DNA of 50,921 bases from Bacillota bacterium (lineage in GTDB: Bacteria > Bacillota > Sulfobacillia > RBS10-35 > JAJYVN01). A model generated the notes under the pieces. It was not told the origin of the DNA, searched no databases, and was given only the letters and a program-made list of their open reading frames with translations. The number at the start of each line of letters is the position of its first letter. Positions within the stretch are counted from its first letter, which is position 1. Both the position numbers and the translations under genes were made by a program. Below are positions 32,804 through 40,340 of this stretch, piece by piece. The stretch lies in assembly GCA_021806565.1 (NCBI GenBank), contig JAJZXK010000010.1:1-50921 (forward strand). Reading direction: 5' to 3'.

Positions 32804-33940
32804 ATGGGAAGCGGCAATGGGCCGCTGGACGGCCTCTACCGCCTGCGGTCTGGACGCAGTCGGAGGGCCTCCAGCTACGATCGCAATGGGGGCAACGCCG
32901 ACCGTATCGTGGTGGCACCGGGGCAGACCGCAGTGCTGGCGGACATCCGCGGATCTGGGGTCATCCGCCACATCTGGTGCACGATCGCCTGCAAGGACCC
33001 GATGATCCGGCGCAACGCCGTGCTGCGCATGTATTGGGACGGGGAGGCGGAACCCTCCGTACTCGCTCCCCTGGGCGACTTTTTCGGTCAGGGCTGGGGC
33101 GAGGCATACAACTTCGTCTCCCTGCCCGTCTGCGCCGCCCCCCTGCACGGCCGCGCCCTGAACTGCTACTTTCCCATGCCCTTTGCCGACGGGGCCCGCG
33201 TCACTGTGGAAAACCAGTCGGACCAGCCCATGGACGCGCTGTATTTCTACATCGATTACGAGGAACTCGACGCGCCGCCCGCGGAGGCCGGACGGTTCCA
33301 CGCCTGGTGGAACCGCGAGCTGACAGACCCCGGTGAGGCCGATCCGGACCACCGGGAAAACGAGTGGTCCGTGCTCGGTCCGTTTCCGCCCAACCGCTCG
33401 GATGCGCAGAATTACCTCTTCCTCGAGGCGGAGGGCCGCGGCCACGTCGTCGGCGTGCACTATTTCGTCGACAACCCCGGGCCGATCTGGTACGGCGAGG
33501 GCGACGACATGTGGCGGGTGGACGGCGAGCCCTGGCCGGGGTCGCTGCACGGCACCGGCACCGAGGACTTCTTCAACGCCTCCTGGAGCCCGAACGAAGC
33601 CTACGCCCACCCCTACTTCGGCTACGCGCGCCTGCCCAGCAGCCTCGGCTGGCTGGGCAGGACCCACTGCTACCGCTTCCTGCTCGAAGACCCGATCCGC
33701 TTCCAGAAGTCGCTGCGCGGCAGCATCGAGCATGGGCACGCCAACGCCCTGACGCTGGACATCGCCTCGGTCTGCTACTGGTACCAGACCGAGCCGCACC
33801 GGCCGCTGCCGCCGCTGCCACCGAGGCAGGAGCGCCAGAACCTACCGGCGATCGGCGTGCGGGAGGTGCACCGCTGGCGCGACGCCTGGCGGCAATCGAT
33901 GGGCGGCGGGCGGCTCTGGGGCAACGAGCGCAAGGGCTGA
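32804..33940 (+). CDS. GH172 (DUF2961) glycoside hydrolase
   Basis: This 378-residue protein belongs to DUF2961, now CAZy family GH172, which contains difructose-dianhydride synthase/hydrolase and D-arabinofuranosidases. Family features visible are IRGSGVIRHIWCTI near the N-terminus, LGDFFGQGWGEAYNF, NCYFPMPFADGARVTVENQS, then WYGEGDDMWRVDGEPWPG and LHGTGTEDFFNASW, where the acidic residues form the catalytic pair. It has no signal peptide, so it would act on short imported oligosaccharides. The ATG at 32804 follows AGGGGGGTG. It converges with a sulfatase gene across a shared hairpin, a neighbour pair suggesting glycan breakdown. Confidence 0.75.
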   Translation: MGSGNGPLDGLYRLRSGRSRRASSYDRNGGNADRIVVAPGQTAVLADIRGSGVIRHIWCTIACKDPMIRRNAVLRMYWDGEAEPSVLAPLGDFFGQGWGEAYNFVSLPVCAAPLHGRALNCYFPMPFADGARVTVENQSDQPMDALYFYIDYEELDAPPAEAGRFHAWWNRELTDPGEADPDHRENEWSVLGPFPPNRSDAQNYLFLEAEGRGHVVGVHYFVDNPGPIWYGEGDDMWRVDGEPWPGSLHGTGTEDFFNASWSPNEAYAHPYFGYARLPSSLGWLGRTHCYRFLLEDPIRFQKSLRGSIEHGHANALTLDIASVCYWYQTEPHRPLPPLPPRQERQNLPAIGVREVHRWRDAWRQSMGGGRLWGNERKG

Positions 33941-33966
33941 GGCGCGGCGGGATGCGGCCGGCCCGT

Positions 33967-33990
33967 GGGGCACCCCTTGCGGGGTGCCCC
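33967..33990. terminator. Bidirectional terminator-like hairpin
   Basis: GGGGCACCCC and GGGGTGCCCC form a perfect 10-bp stem with a TTGC loop, exactly between the stops of the convergent GH172 (33940) and sulfatase (34018) genes. No T-run is present. Confidence 0.65.
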
Positions 33991-34017
33991 CACCGCCGTG
34001 GCGGCGCCCACCGCGGC

Positions 34018-35385
34018 TCAGGTGCGCCCGGTCGTGCCGGTTTGTTCCCGCTGCCATTCCGAGCGCCAGCGCTCCTCGAGGCGTTCGCGCCACTGCGTGG
34101 CCGCGCCGCGCAACGCCTCCACCACTTCGGGGTGCCCGTCCTTGAGGTTCTCGCGCTCGCCCATGTCGGCCTCGAGGTCCGAAAGGTGGACCGCGTCCTC
34201 TGGCGGCGCACCCTCGATGAGTTGGCCGTCCAGCACGAGCTTCCAGCGGCCGCGGCGCACCGCCGTCTGACGCCCCATCTCCCAGAACAGGTCCCGCTGA
34301 GGCGGCGGAGCACCGTCGGCGCACCACCCCAGGAGGTTGACGCCGTCGAGTTCATAGCGGCCGGGGTCGCCGCCGGCGGCTCGCAGGAAGGTCGGGAAGA
34401 TGTCCATCGCGGCGGCCGGCGCGGAAAGCACCTGCCCCGCCGGGATGCGCCGCGGCCAACTGAGCAGGCCCGGGACGCGGATGCCGCCCTCATACAGACT
34501 GAACTTGTGGCCCTTCAGCCTGCCGGCCGTGCCGCCGTAATACGGATCGGCTCGGCCGTCCAACCAGTTGCGCGTCTCGCGCGATGGACCGTTGTCACTC
34601 TGGAAAAAGACGCAGGTATCGTCGCTCAGGCCCTGGCGGCGCACCTCGGCCAGGATGGCGCCGACGGCGTCGTCCACCGCGCTGAGCATCGCGGCCATGA
34701 TCCGGCGGTCCGGCGGCAGGTCCGGGAAGCGATCCAGGTAGCGGGCGGGCGCATGCATGGGATAGTGGGGCGCGTTGAACGGCACGTAGAGGAAGAAGGG
34801 CTTGCCCGCCCGGGCGGCTTCGCGGACGAAGCCGGAGGCCCGCTCGGCGATCATCTCGGTGAAGTATTCGCCATTTTGCCACACCTCGCGCCCGTTCTCC
34901 CAGAGGTCGTGGGTCGGGTTGTGCCCGCCGCCCTGACCCCAGTAGAAGATGTGCGAGTAGTAGTCGATGCAGCCGGCCATGAACCCGAACCACTCGTCGA
35001 AGCCGTGTTCCTCCGGACGCGATCCCGGCGCGAGCCCGAGGTGCCATTTGCCGAACAGGCCGGTACGGTAGCCGAGCGGCCTTAGCGCCTCGGCCAGGGT
35101 CGGCACGGAGGGCGGCAGGCCCGTGGCGGTCCGGTGGCCTGCCAGGATGGACCGCACGCCGGCGTTGCCCGGATAGCGGCCGCAGAGCAGTGACGCGCGC
35201 GACGGGGAACAGACCGGTGAGTTGGAGTACCAGTCGGTGAAACGCACCCCGGAGGCGGCCACACCGTCCAAATGCGGCGTGCGAAAATCCTCCGCCCCCA
35301 TGCAGGACAGATCCCCGTATCCCTGGTCGTCCGTCAGAAACACAATGAAGTTCGGTCGGCTCAAGTCCACACCCCCACCCCGCAC
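34018..35385 (-). CDS. Type I sulfatase (formylglycine-dependent)
   Basis: This protein of about 455 residues is of the alkaline-phosphatase superfamily. It opens RPNFIVFLTDDQGYGDLS, with the metal-binding Asp pair, and carries SPVCSPSRASLLCGRYP, the C-x-P-S-R maturation motif whose Cys (about residue 59) becomes formylglycine. GYRTGLFGKWHLG, HYPMHAPARY and FFQSDNGPS complete the metal and substrate ligands. It resembles arylsulfatase and steryl/N-acetylgalactosamine sulfatase branches; the substrate is unknown. No signal peptide is seen, unusual for this family. Maturation needs FGE or anSME, not found in the window. A GTG at 35385 touches the HIT stop; a GTG at 35370 is an alternative start. 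Confidence 0.82.
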   Translation of the reverse strand: MRGGGVDLSRPNFIVFLTDDQGYGDLSCMGAEDFRTPHLDGVAASGVRFTDWYSNSPVCSPSRASLLCGRYPGNAGVRSILAGHRTATGLPPSVPTLAEALRPLGYRTGLFGKWHLGLAPGSRPEEHGFDEWFGFMAGCIDYYSHIFYWGQGGGHNPTHDLWENGREVWQNGEYFTEMIAERASGFVREAARAGKPFFLYVPFNAPHYPMHAPARYLDRFPDLPPDRRIMAAMLSAVDDAVGAILAEVRRQGLSDDTCVFFQSDNGPSRETRNWLDGRADPYYGGTAGRLKGHKFSLYEGGIRVPGLLSWPRRIPAGQVLSAPAAAMDIFPTFLRAAGGDPGRYELDGVNLLGWCADGAPPPQRDLFWEMGRQTAVRRGRWKLVLDGQLIEGAPPEDAVHLSDLEADMGERENLKDGHPEVVEALRGAATQWRERLEERWRSEWQREQTGTTGRT

Positions 35386-35928
35386 TTACGCGTCCAGACC
35401 GCCCGCCGCCTGCGGATTCGGGTGCTGCTTTGCTCCGGCGGCGTCCAGGGCGGCGCGCAGTCGGGCGGCCAGGATCTGCAGGCCCTCTTCCGAAGCGACC
35501 TCGTCACCGAACGGATAGATGCGGGCCAACTGACCGCGGTACTGGCGCGGCAACACATGCAGATGGAAGTGGCCGTCTTCGGAGGTCTCGGTCACAGCGG
35601 CGTCGTCGCCCAGCGGCCGCGGTAGACCGCTGGATCGCGCCGCAGCGTGGTGGCCCCGCCCGGGAAGCAGGATCGCGCCGACCTGCACGCCGTCCGGATC
35701 GACGACCGAACGCATCACCTCGGCAATGCGCATGGCGGTCCGCATCAGCGCCACGCCGACCGTGCCGGCGAAGACCTCGGACGCGGACAGGTGCCGGCGC
35801 GGGATGATCAGTACGTGCCCCGGCGCATGCTGGCGCCAATCCAAAAAGGCCACCACGGCCTCGTCCGCGAAGACGATCGCCTGGGGAAGGTCGCCGGCGG
35901 CGGACTCGCAATACAGGCAGGGAAGCAT
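35386..35928 (-). CDS. HIT (histidine triad) family protein
   Basis: This 180-residue cytoplasmic nucleotide hydrolase or transferase has the triad near residue 120 as GHFHLHVLPR, and the upstream HVLIIPRRHLSASEVF helix as in Hint/Fhit proteins. A CxxC pair at residues 4-7 (PCLYC) may bind zinc, as in many bacterial HIT proteins. An insert of about 25 residues (LPGRGHHAAARSSGLPRPLG and onward) before the triad is longer than usual. The stop codon adjoins the sulfatase start, so the two are probably cotranscribed. It is divergent from the two-component operon. Confidence 0.75.
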   Translation of the reverse strand: MLPCLYCESAAGDLPQAIVFADEAVVAFLDWRQHAPGHVLIIPRRHLSASEVFAGTVGVALMRTAMRIAEVMRSVVDPDGVQVGAILLPGRGHHAAARSSGLPRPLGDDAAVTETSEDGHFHLHVLPRQYRGQLARIYPFGDEVASEEGLQILAARLRAALDAAGAKQHPNPQAAGGLDA

Positions 35929-35957
35929 CCCCGTCCACGCTCCTTGCGGCTCCTGTG

Positions 35958-35971
35958 GGGTGGTACCACCC
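35958..35971. promoter_or_regulatory. Perfect 14-bp palindrome in the HIT/response-regulator gap
   Basis: GGGTGGTACCACCC reads the same on both strands and lies 30 bp upstream of the HIT start. It could be a dimer operator for the HIT-sulfatase transcript. Nothing else supports it. Confidence 0.25.
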
Positions 35972-36061
35972 GCCGCCGAGGATTCGGTCCCGAAGCGCGC
36001 GGGCCTGCAGGCACGGCCGGCGGCGGGCCGGCCGGTGGGCCACGGCCCGGCACGACCGGAC

Positions 36062-36101
36062 TCTCAGGCAATTCACAGACCGCCCGCAGGACCGGTCTCA
36101 G
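36062..36101 (+). promoter_or_regulatory. Triple TCTCAG-type box upstream of the two-component operon
   Basis: TCTCAG (36062-36067), TCACAG (36073-36078) and TCTCAG (36096-36101) have start-to-start spacings of 11 and 34 bp, identical to the set before exporter 2 at 21123-21162. The first box lies 78 bp before the regulator's ATG (75 bp at exporter 2). This suggests autoregulation by the response regulator, whose OmpR-type domain would be expected to bind 11-bp direct repeats. Confidence 0.55.
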
Positions 36102-36139
36102 GTGCCCGCGCCAGACTCTGGACCGGGAGGGTGGGGTGG

Positions 36140-36823
36140 ATGGGCGACAGACAGCCGGTGCGGGTCCTGGTGGTCGACGACGAGGCGGCCATCCGCGACT
36201 ATCTCTCCCTGGGCCTGCGCTACGAAGGCTTCGAAGTGCGGGACGCCGCCGACGCCGATCAGGCGCGGGCGGCACTGCGCACCTGGGACCCACAGGTCGT
36301 CGTGCTGGACGTGCTGCTTCCCGGGGAGGACGGCTTCAGCCTCGGGCGCCAACTGCGCGCCGCGGACGCCGGGCGGCTGTTGATCTTCCTGACGGCGCGC
36401 GACGCCGTCGACGACCGCATCCGCGGGCTGGAACTCGGGGCGGACGACTACCTCGTCAAGCCCTTCGAGTTCAAGGAACTGGTCGCGCGCATCCGCACCC
36501 ACCTGCGGCGGCTGGGGCCCTCCGCCGCCGATCAACTGGCCTTCGGGCCCCTGGCCGTCGACCTCGCCCGCCACCGCGTCGTCCTGGACGGCGAGGTGGT
36601 CGAACTCACGCTGCGGGAGTTCGACCTCCTGTGCTGCTTCCTGCGCCATCCGGGCCAAGTGCTGTCCAAGCGCACCCTGCTCGATCGGGTGTGGGGCTAC
36701 GACTTCTACGGCAACGACAACATCGTGGAGCAGTATGTCCGCTACCTGCGCGAAAAGCTGGGCGAACGTGGCCGCGCCCTGCTGCAGACCGTGCGCGGCG
36801 TCGGCTACCGCCTCGGGGATTGA
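36140..36823 (+). CDS. OmpR/PhoB-family response regulator
   Basis: This 227-residue protein has a receiver domain at residues 1-120, with the acidic pair in VLVVDDEAAIRDYL, the phospho-acceptor Asp 57 in VVVLDVLLPGEDGF, Thr in IFLTARDAVDD and Lys in DDYLVKPFEFKEL. The C-terminal winged helix (about 130-225) shows ELTLREFDLLCCFLRHPGQV, VWGYDFYGNDNIVEQYV and the ending LLQTVRGVGYRLGD. It controls transcription by binding direct repeats as a dimer. The ATG at 36140 lies after GGGAGGG/GGGGTGG. Its stop overlaps the histidine kinase start, so the two are an operon. It probably acts on the boxes at 36062 and 21123. Confidence 0.9.
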   Translation: MGDRQPVRVLVVDDEAAIRDYLSLGLRYEGFEVRDAADADQARAALRTWDPQVVVLDVLLPGEDGFSLGRQLRAADAGRLLIFLTARDAVDDRIRGLELGADDYLVKPFEFKELVARIRTHLRRLGPSAADQLAFGPLAVDLARHRVVLDGEVVELTLREFDLLCCFLRHPGQVLSKRTLLDRVWGYDFYGNDNIVEQYVRYLREKLGERGRALLQTVRGVGYRLGD

Positions 36824-38289
36824 GGATCTTGATACGCACCCTGGCCGGTCGGTTGATCCTCCGCTACGTCGTGGTGCTCGGCCTGCTGCTGGCGGCGTCC
36901 GCGGCGTTCCAATACGTCGCGCTGCGCCACTTCCTGCTGCAGGCGGGCGCGCTGCGGCTGCAGGCGGACGCGGTGCAGCCGCTTGCAGCCTACCGCGCCG
37001 CCATCCGCTCCGGCACGCCCCCGGCCACGGCCGCCGCGACGCTGGCGCGCGCCGCCGCCGGGCCGCAGACCCAGGCGTGGGTGGTGAGCGCCCAGGGGCT
37101 CGTGGAGGCAAGGGCGGCCGGTCCCGGAAACCCTGCGCCCCCAGCCTGGACGGCGCCGGCCGGTCCGCGGCGCAAGGGGTACGACGGCAGGCACGGATCC
37201 GCGCCGGCACCGGAACCGCACGGCCGCGCCCCGGCCCACCCGCTGCTACCGCCGGGCGGCATCCTCATCGGCGGGAAACTGGTGGCCGTCCTCCCACTGG
37301 GCCCGCGGAACGGCGCCCTCGTCCTGGCCACGGCCGCCGGCAACGTACTGGCGGTCCTGCGCAACGAACTGCGCCTACTGCTGCTCGGCGGGCTCGTCGT
37401 GGCCGCCGCGGGGGCCGCCAGCGCCGCCGTCGCGGTCCGCCAGGCCCTCGGGCCGCTGCGCGACATCGAGCGCGTCGCGGGACGCATCGCGGCCGGCCAC
37501 CTGGAGTTGCGGGCCGGCGGCCGGCGGGCACCCGAGGAGGTCGCCACGCTGGCGCGGGCCTTTGACGCCATGGTCGACCGCCTGACGGCCGCGATCGGCA
37601 AGGAGCGGGGCATGCGCGAACAGATGCGACGCTTCCTGGACGACGCGTCCCACGAACTGCGGACCCCGCTTGCCGCCCTCTCCGGCACCCTCGAGGTCCT
37701 CCAGGGGGACGCTGGCGAGGATGCGGGCGCGGTGCGGGCCGGACTCCGCTCCGCCTACCGCCAGGCACGGCGGATGACGTCGCTGGTCTCCGGACTGCTC
37801 ACCCTGGCACGGGCGGACCGGCCGGAAGACCTCCTGCTGCAGGAGACGGACCTGGGCGTGGTACTGGCCGGAGTGCTGCCGCTGGCCCAACGCATCGCCG
37901 CCGATCACGACCTGCGCTGGCACGTCCCGGCGCGCCCCCTGCCGATCCGGGCCAGTCCCGACGCACTCGGCGGCGCCGTCCTCAACGTGGTGGACAACGC
38001 CGCCCGCTACAGCCCGCCGGGGACCACGATCCAGTTGGGCGTCGAGGTACGCGACCAGCAGGTGGTGATCGGCGTCGCGGACCGCGGCCCGGGCATCGCG
38101 CCCGAACACCTGCCGCGCCTGTTCGAGCGTTTCTACCGGGCGGTTCCGGCCGGAGGCCCCCCGGGCACAGGCCTGGGCCTGGCGATCACGCGGTCGGTCC
38201 TGCGCCGCCACGGCGGGGACGCCACGGTGGAAAGCGCCCCGGGACTCGGCACGACCGTGCGGTTGCGCCTACCGCTGCGGCGGGGCTGA
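36820..38289 (+). CDS. Sensor histidine kinase
   Basis: This 489-residue membrane kinase has its first membrane helix at about residues 12-32 (ILRYVVVLGLLLAASAAFQY), then an outer sensor domain of about 130 residues that is Pro/Ala/Gly-rich with no recognised fold. A second helix (LLLLGGLVVAAAGAASAAVA) and a HAMP segment follow. The H-box is FLDDASHELRTPLAALSGTL (His 278), the N-box VVDNAARYS, the G1-box VADRGPGIAPEHL and the G2-box GTGLGLAITRSV. It phosphorylates the regulator encoded just upstream. The start is uncertain: TTG at 36820 overlaps the regulator's stop and TTG at 36829 follows GAGG; both are translationally coupled. Confidence 0.88.
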   Translation: MRILIRTLAGRLILRYVVVLGLLLAASAAFQYVALRHFLLQAGALRLQADAVQPLAAYRAAIRSGTPPATAAATLARAAAGPQTQAWVVSAQGLVEARAAGPGNPAPPAWTAPAGPRRKGYDGRHGSAPAPEPHGRAPAHPLLPPGGILIGGKLVAVLPLGPRNGALVLATAAGNVLAVLRNELRLLLLGGLVVAAAGAASAAVAVRQALGPLRDIERVAGRIAAGHLELRAGGRRAPEEVATLARAFDAMVDRLTAAIGKERGMREQMRRFLDDASHELRTPLAALSGTLEVLQGDAGEDAGAVRAGLRSAYRQARRMTSLVSGLLTLARADRPEDLLLQETDLGVVLAGVLPLAQRIAADHDLRWHVPARPLPIRASPDALGGAVLNVVDNAARYSPPGTTIQLGVEVRDQQVVIGVADRGPGIAPEHLPRLFERFYRAVPAGGPPGTGLGLAITRSVLRRHGGDATVESAPGLGTTVRLRLPLRRG

Positions 38290-38308
38290 GGGTGGAGCGC
38301 CGGCGGAG

Positions 38309-39121
38309 CTAGCACTACCCCTGTACCTGGTCGGAAATGGTTAGACCGCCTGCGGTAGGAGGGGCAACAGGTCCGGGCATCGGTTGAGCAAGAACAGTTC
38401 GTTTACTACGGCGATGCGACCCCATTGGACGAAGCGACGGTGTGCGGCTTGCAGGCTCTCCCGTGCCTGTCGGGGGAGTGCGCCCAGGTGCATGGCGTCG
38501 GATTTCGCGCCATGCGCCAGGAGCGAGGTGCCTGCGAACTGGAGCCGCACATCAGGGGATAGAGCAGACATCCGTACGGTGGGGTGGATGTCGAGGCGGG
38601 TTGGTCGGGAGGCTCCTGAGGCGTCGCTTCCATCCGTGTGGCCATTCGTTGGCGGCAGGGGACGCCGTAGAGTCATCGCCAATCAGACCATGGCAAGGGG
38701 GCGGTGGAAACCGGGCCAGATCGGCCCTGGTAGTCCGCCAGCCCCGCAGCGTCTTTGGCGTTTTGATAGCTGCCGCGCTCGATACAGGGTCGCACGTGGG
38801 CCAGTCGGGCCAATTCGGCCAACGTAGCCGTCATGGGTACAGCAATGAGGTACTGCTTGACATCGCTACTTTCAGGGTCGATGGGACGCTCCAGCAACAA
38901 CCACGTTTCACGTCCGCAAGCGTCCTGTCGCCGGGCAGGCGCGAACAGCCGCAAATTCCCGCGCAAGCAAGGCACCATCCATGCTTTGGCGGTACGGAAT
39001 CCGGCGCGAAGCGTCCGGGTCCAGCGCCGACCGGACGTCGTCCACGGTATGCAGCGGACGCTGGGGCTGTGACGGCTTGCGGGGCCGACCTCGACCACGA
39101 TAGATGCAAGGGTAGTACTAG
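38309..39121 (-). mobile_element. IS701-like deletion derivative with terminal repeats and CTAG duplication
   Basis: The ends are imperfect inverted repeats: CACTACCCCTGTACCT from 38313, and TACTACCCTTGCATCT read inward on the minus strand from 39117. Each is flanked by CTAG (38309-38312 and 39118-39121), a 4-bp target duplication of the YTAR type used by IS701 elements. At about 805 bp between the duplications it is far shorter than a full IS701 (about 1.4 kb) and carries only the transposase 3' half. The right-hand CTAG includes the TAG stop codon of the patatin gene. Confidence 0.65.
38341..39110 (-). pseudogene. IS701-like transposase, C-terminal half, frameshifted
   Basis: One minus-strand frame reads GRETWLLLERPIDPESSDVK, then LAELARLAHVRPCIERGSYQ and NAKDAAGLADYQGRSG. 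This matches the C-terminal DDE region of IS701-family transposases, including the ER-x(n)-QxAK-type helix with the last catalytic Glu. A one-base shift then gives PGFHRPLAMV, a stop, and LAMTLRRPLPP to an end at 38341. The first half of the gene is absent. Not functional. Confidence 0.7.
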
Positions 39122-40002
39122 GCGCCCCCCAGGAAGGACTCGATCTCGGCCCGCCGCTCCACGGCGGTGCGATAGCCGATCTCGACCAACTGCGCATACT
39201 GGGCGAACCCCGGAAACGGCACCCAGGCCGTGTCGGGACGCAGGACCAAGACGGGCACACCCTGGGGCCGGCGCAGGCCGGACAGGGTGTGCAGGACATA
39301 GGCCTCGGTGTTTTGCAACACCCACTCGACGCCGACCCGCGGGGGAAGGCCGCGGGGCGCCGCGGCCACGTCGACCGCGAGCACGCGGTCGGCCCCGAGC
39401 GCCGCCACCCAGTCGACCGGGAGGGTATCGGCCACGCCGCCGTCCACCAGACACCAACCGCGCTCCACGTCGATAACCGGGGTGTAGAAGCCGGGCATCG
39501 CCATCGTCGCGTGCAGGGCGACCCGCAGGTCCGCACCCACCACCAGGCGCCACCGCCCTGCCGCAGGCGGCGGCTCGACCGGTCCCGGTCCGACGAAGGC
39601 GATGGCCCGCCGCTCCGCCAGATCGACGGCGGTGAGCACCGTCGGCCGGCGCCAATCGGTGAGCCGCCTACCGTGCGCGCAGAGGGACTCCAGCCCCGCC
39701 ACAAAACTGGCGGGGTCCAGCAGCCCGGCCGCCGGCGGAGCGGGGTCCACCGGGAACACCTCCAGGGCCAGCCGCGCAACCTCGGGTCGGAAGTAATGCA
39801 GCGGGTGGGCGCTGACGGCGGCCCCGTAGGCGGTCAGATCGTCCAGCCCGGCGCCGGCCGCCAGGGTGCCGGCGACGAGGCCCCCCGCGGAGGTGCCGGC
39901 AAGAAGGGGCGGGTCCAGCCCGAAGGCCCGCAGGGCGCGCAGGACGCCGAGGTGCGCCGCGCCGAGCGCACCGCCGCCGCTCAAGGCCAATCCCCATCCC
40001 AT
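39118..40002 (-). CDS. Patatin-like phospholipase
   Basis: This 294-residue lipid acyl hydrolase has the oxyanion loop LALSGGGALGAAHLGVLRAL, the nucleophile elbow GTSAGG (Ser 38) and the catalytic Asp of the dyad in WCLVDGGVADTLP (Asp 187). It resembles RssA/YlbK-type bacterial patatins, which lack a signal peptide and act at the inner face of the membrane. The start ATG at 40002 places the Gly-rich loop at residue 8. Its TAG stop lies in the CTAG duplicated by the adjoining IS701-like insertion. The natural substrate is unknown. Confidence 0.85.
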   Translation of the reverse strand: MGWGLALSGGGALGAAHLGVLRALRAFGLDPPLLAGTSAGGLVAGTLAAGAGLDDLTAYGAAVSAHPLHYFRPEVARLALEVFPVDPAPPAAGLLDPASFVAGLESLCAHGRRLTDWRRPTVLTAVDLAERRAIAFVGPGPVEPPPAAGRWRLVVGADLRVALHATMAMPGFYTPVIDVERGWCLVDGGVADTLPVDWVAALGADRVLAVDVAAAPRGLPPRVGVEWVLQNTEAYVLHTLSGLRRPQGVPVLVLRPDTAWVPFPGFAQYAQLVEIGYRTAVERRAEIESFLGGA

Positions 40003-40340
40003 CGTTTGCCGCCCCCCGCCACGACCAGCCTACGCGTCCGGCGGTGGCGCGGTGCCTCGCGTTCCTCTCCTCATCTCCTTGTATATGCCTGTTGCGCAAG
40101 TGCGGAAAGTCGGCTCGGCGGCCCTCCCCGCGCCCCCGCCAGAAGTTGCGCAGGGCCCGCGCCAGGTCCCGTGGGGCCTCCTCCCCACGCCTACAGGCAG
40201 GGGCTTGCGCCGCGCCTCTTTGGTCACGGCTCACTCGCCGCCTGCAGCGCCTTCTGCGCCCGGCGGCGCGTCGGACGACGTCCCTACAACCGCGCACACG
40301 CCTAATCTTCGCCGCTCGCGGCCGAAGACGCCTCGATCCC
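40003..40340. other. Gap holding an IS605 scar
   Basis: 338 bp lie between the beta-lactamase-fold gene and the patatin gene, both on the minus strand. It holds the hairpin at 40183-40208. On the minus strand a frame around it reads TKEARRKPLPVGVG, like the tail of a tnpB frame running through its right-end hairpin. Upstream minus-strand sequence (40214-40340) is Arg/Ala-rich in all frames and shows no TnpB motif. No other gene was seen. Confidence 0.4.
40183..40208 (-). repeat. IS605-type right-end / omegaRNA-like hairpin, copy d
   Basis: CCCC-AC-GCCT and AGGC-A-GGGG surround an AC turn, then CTTGC on the plus strand. On the minus strand the common part GCGGCGCAAGCCCC, the stem, and GTGGGGAGG are shared with copy b, with compensating changes in the inner stem (GGCT/AGCC versus GCCT/AGGC). 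That covariation supports a selected RNA or single-stranded DNA structure. Confidence 0.55.
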
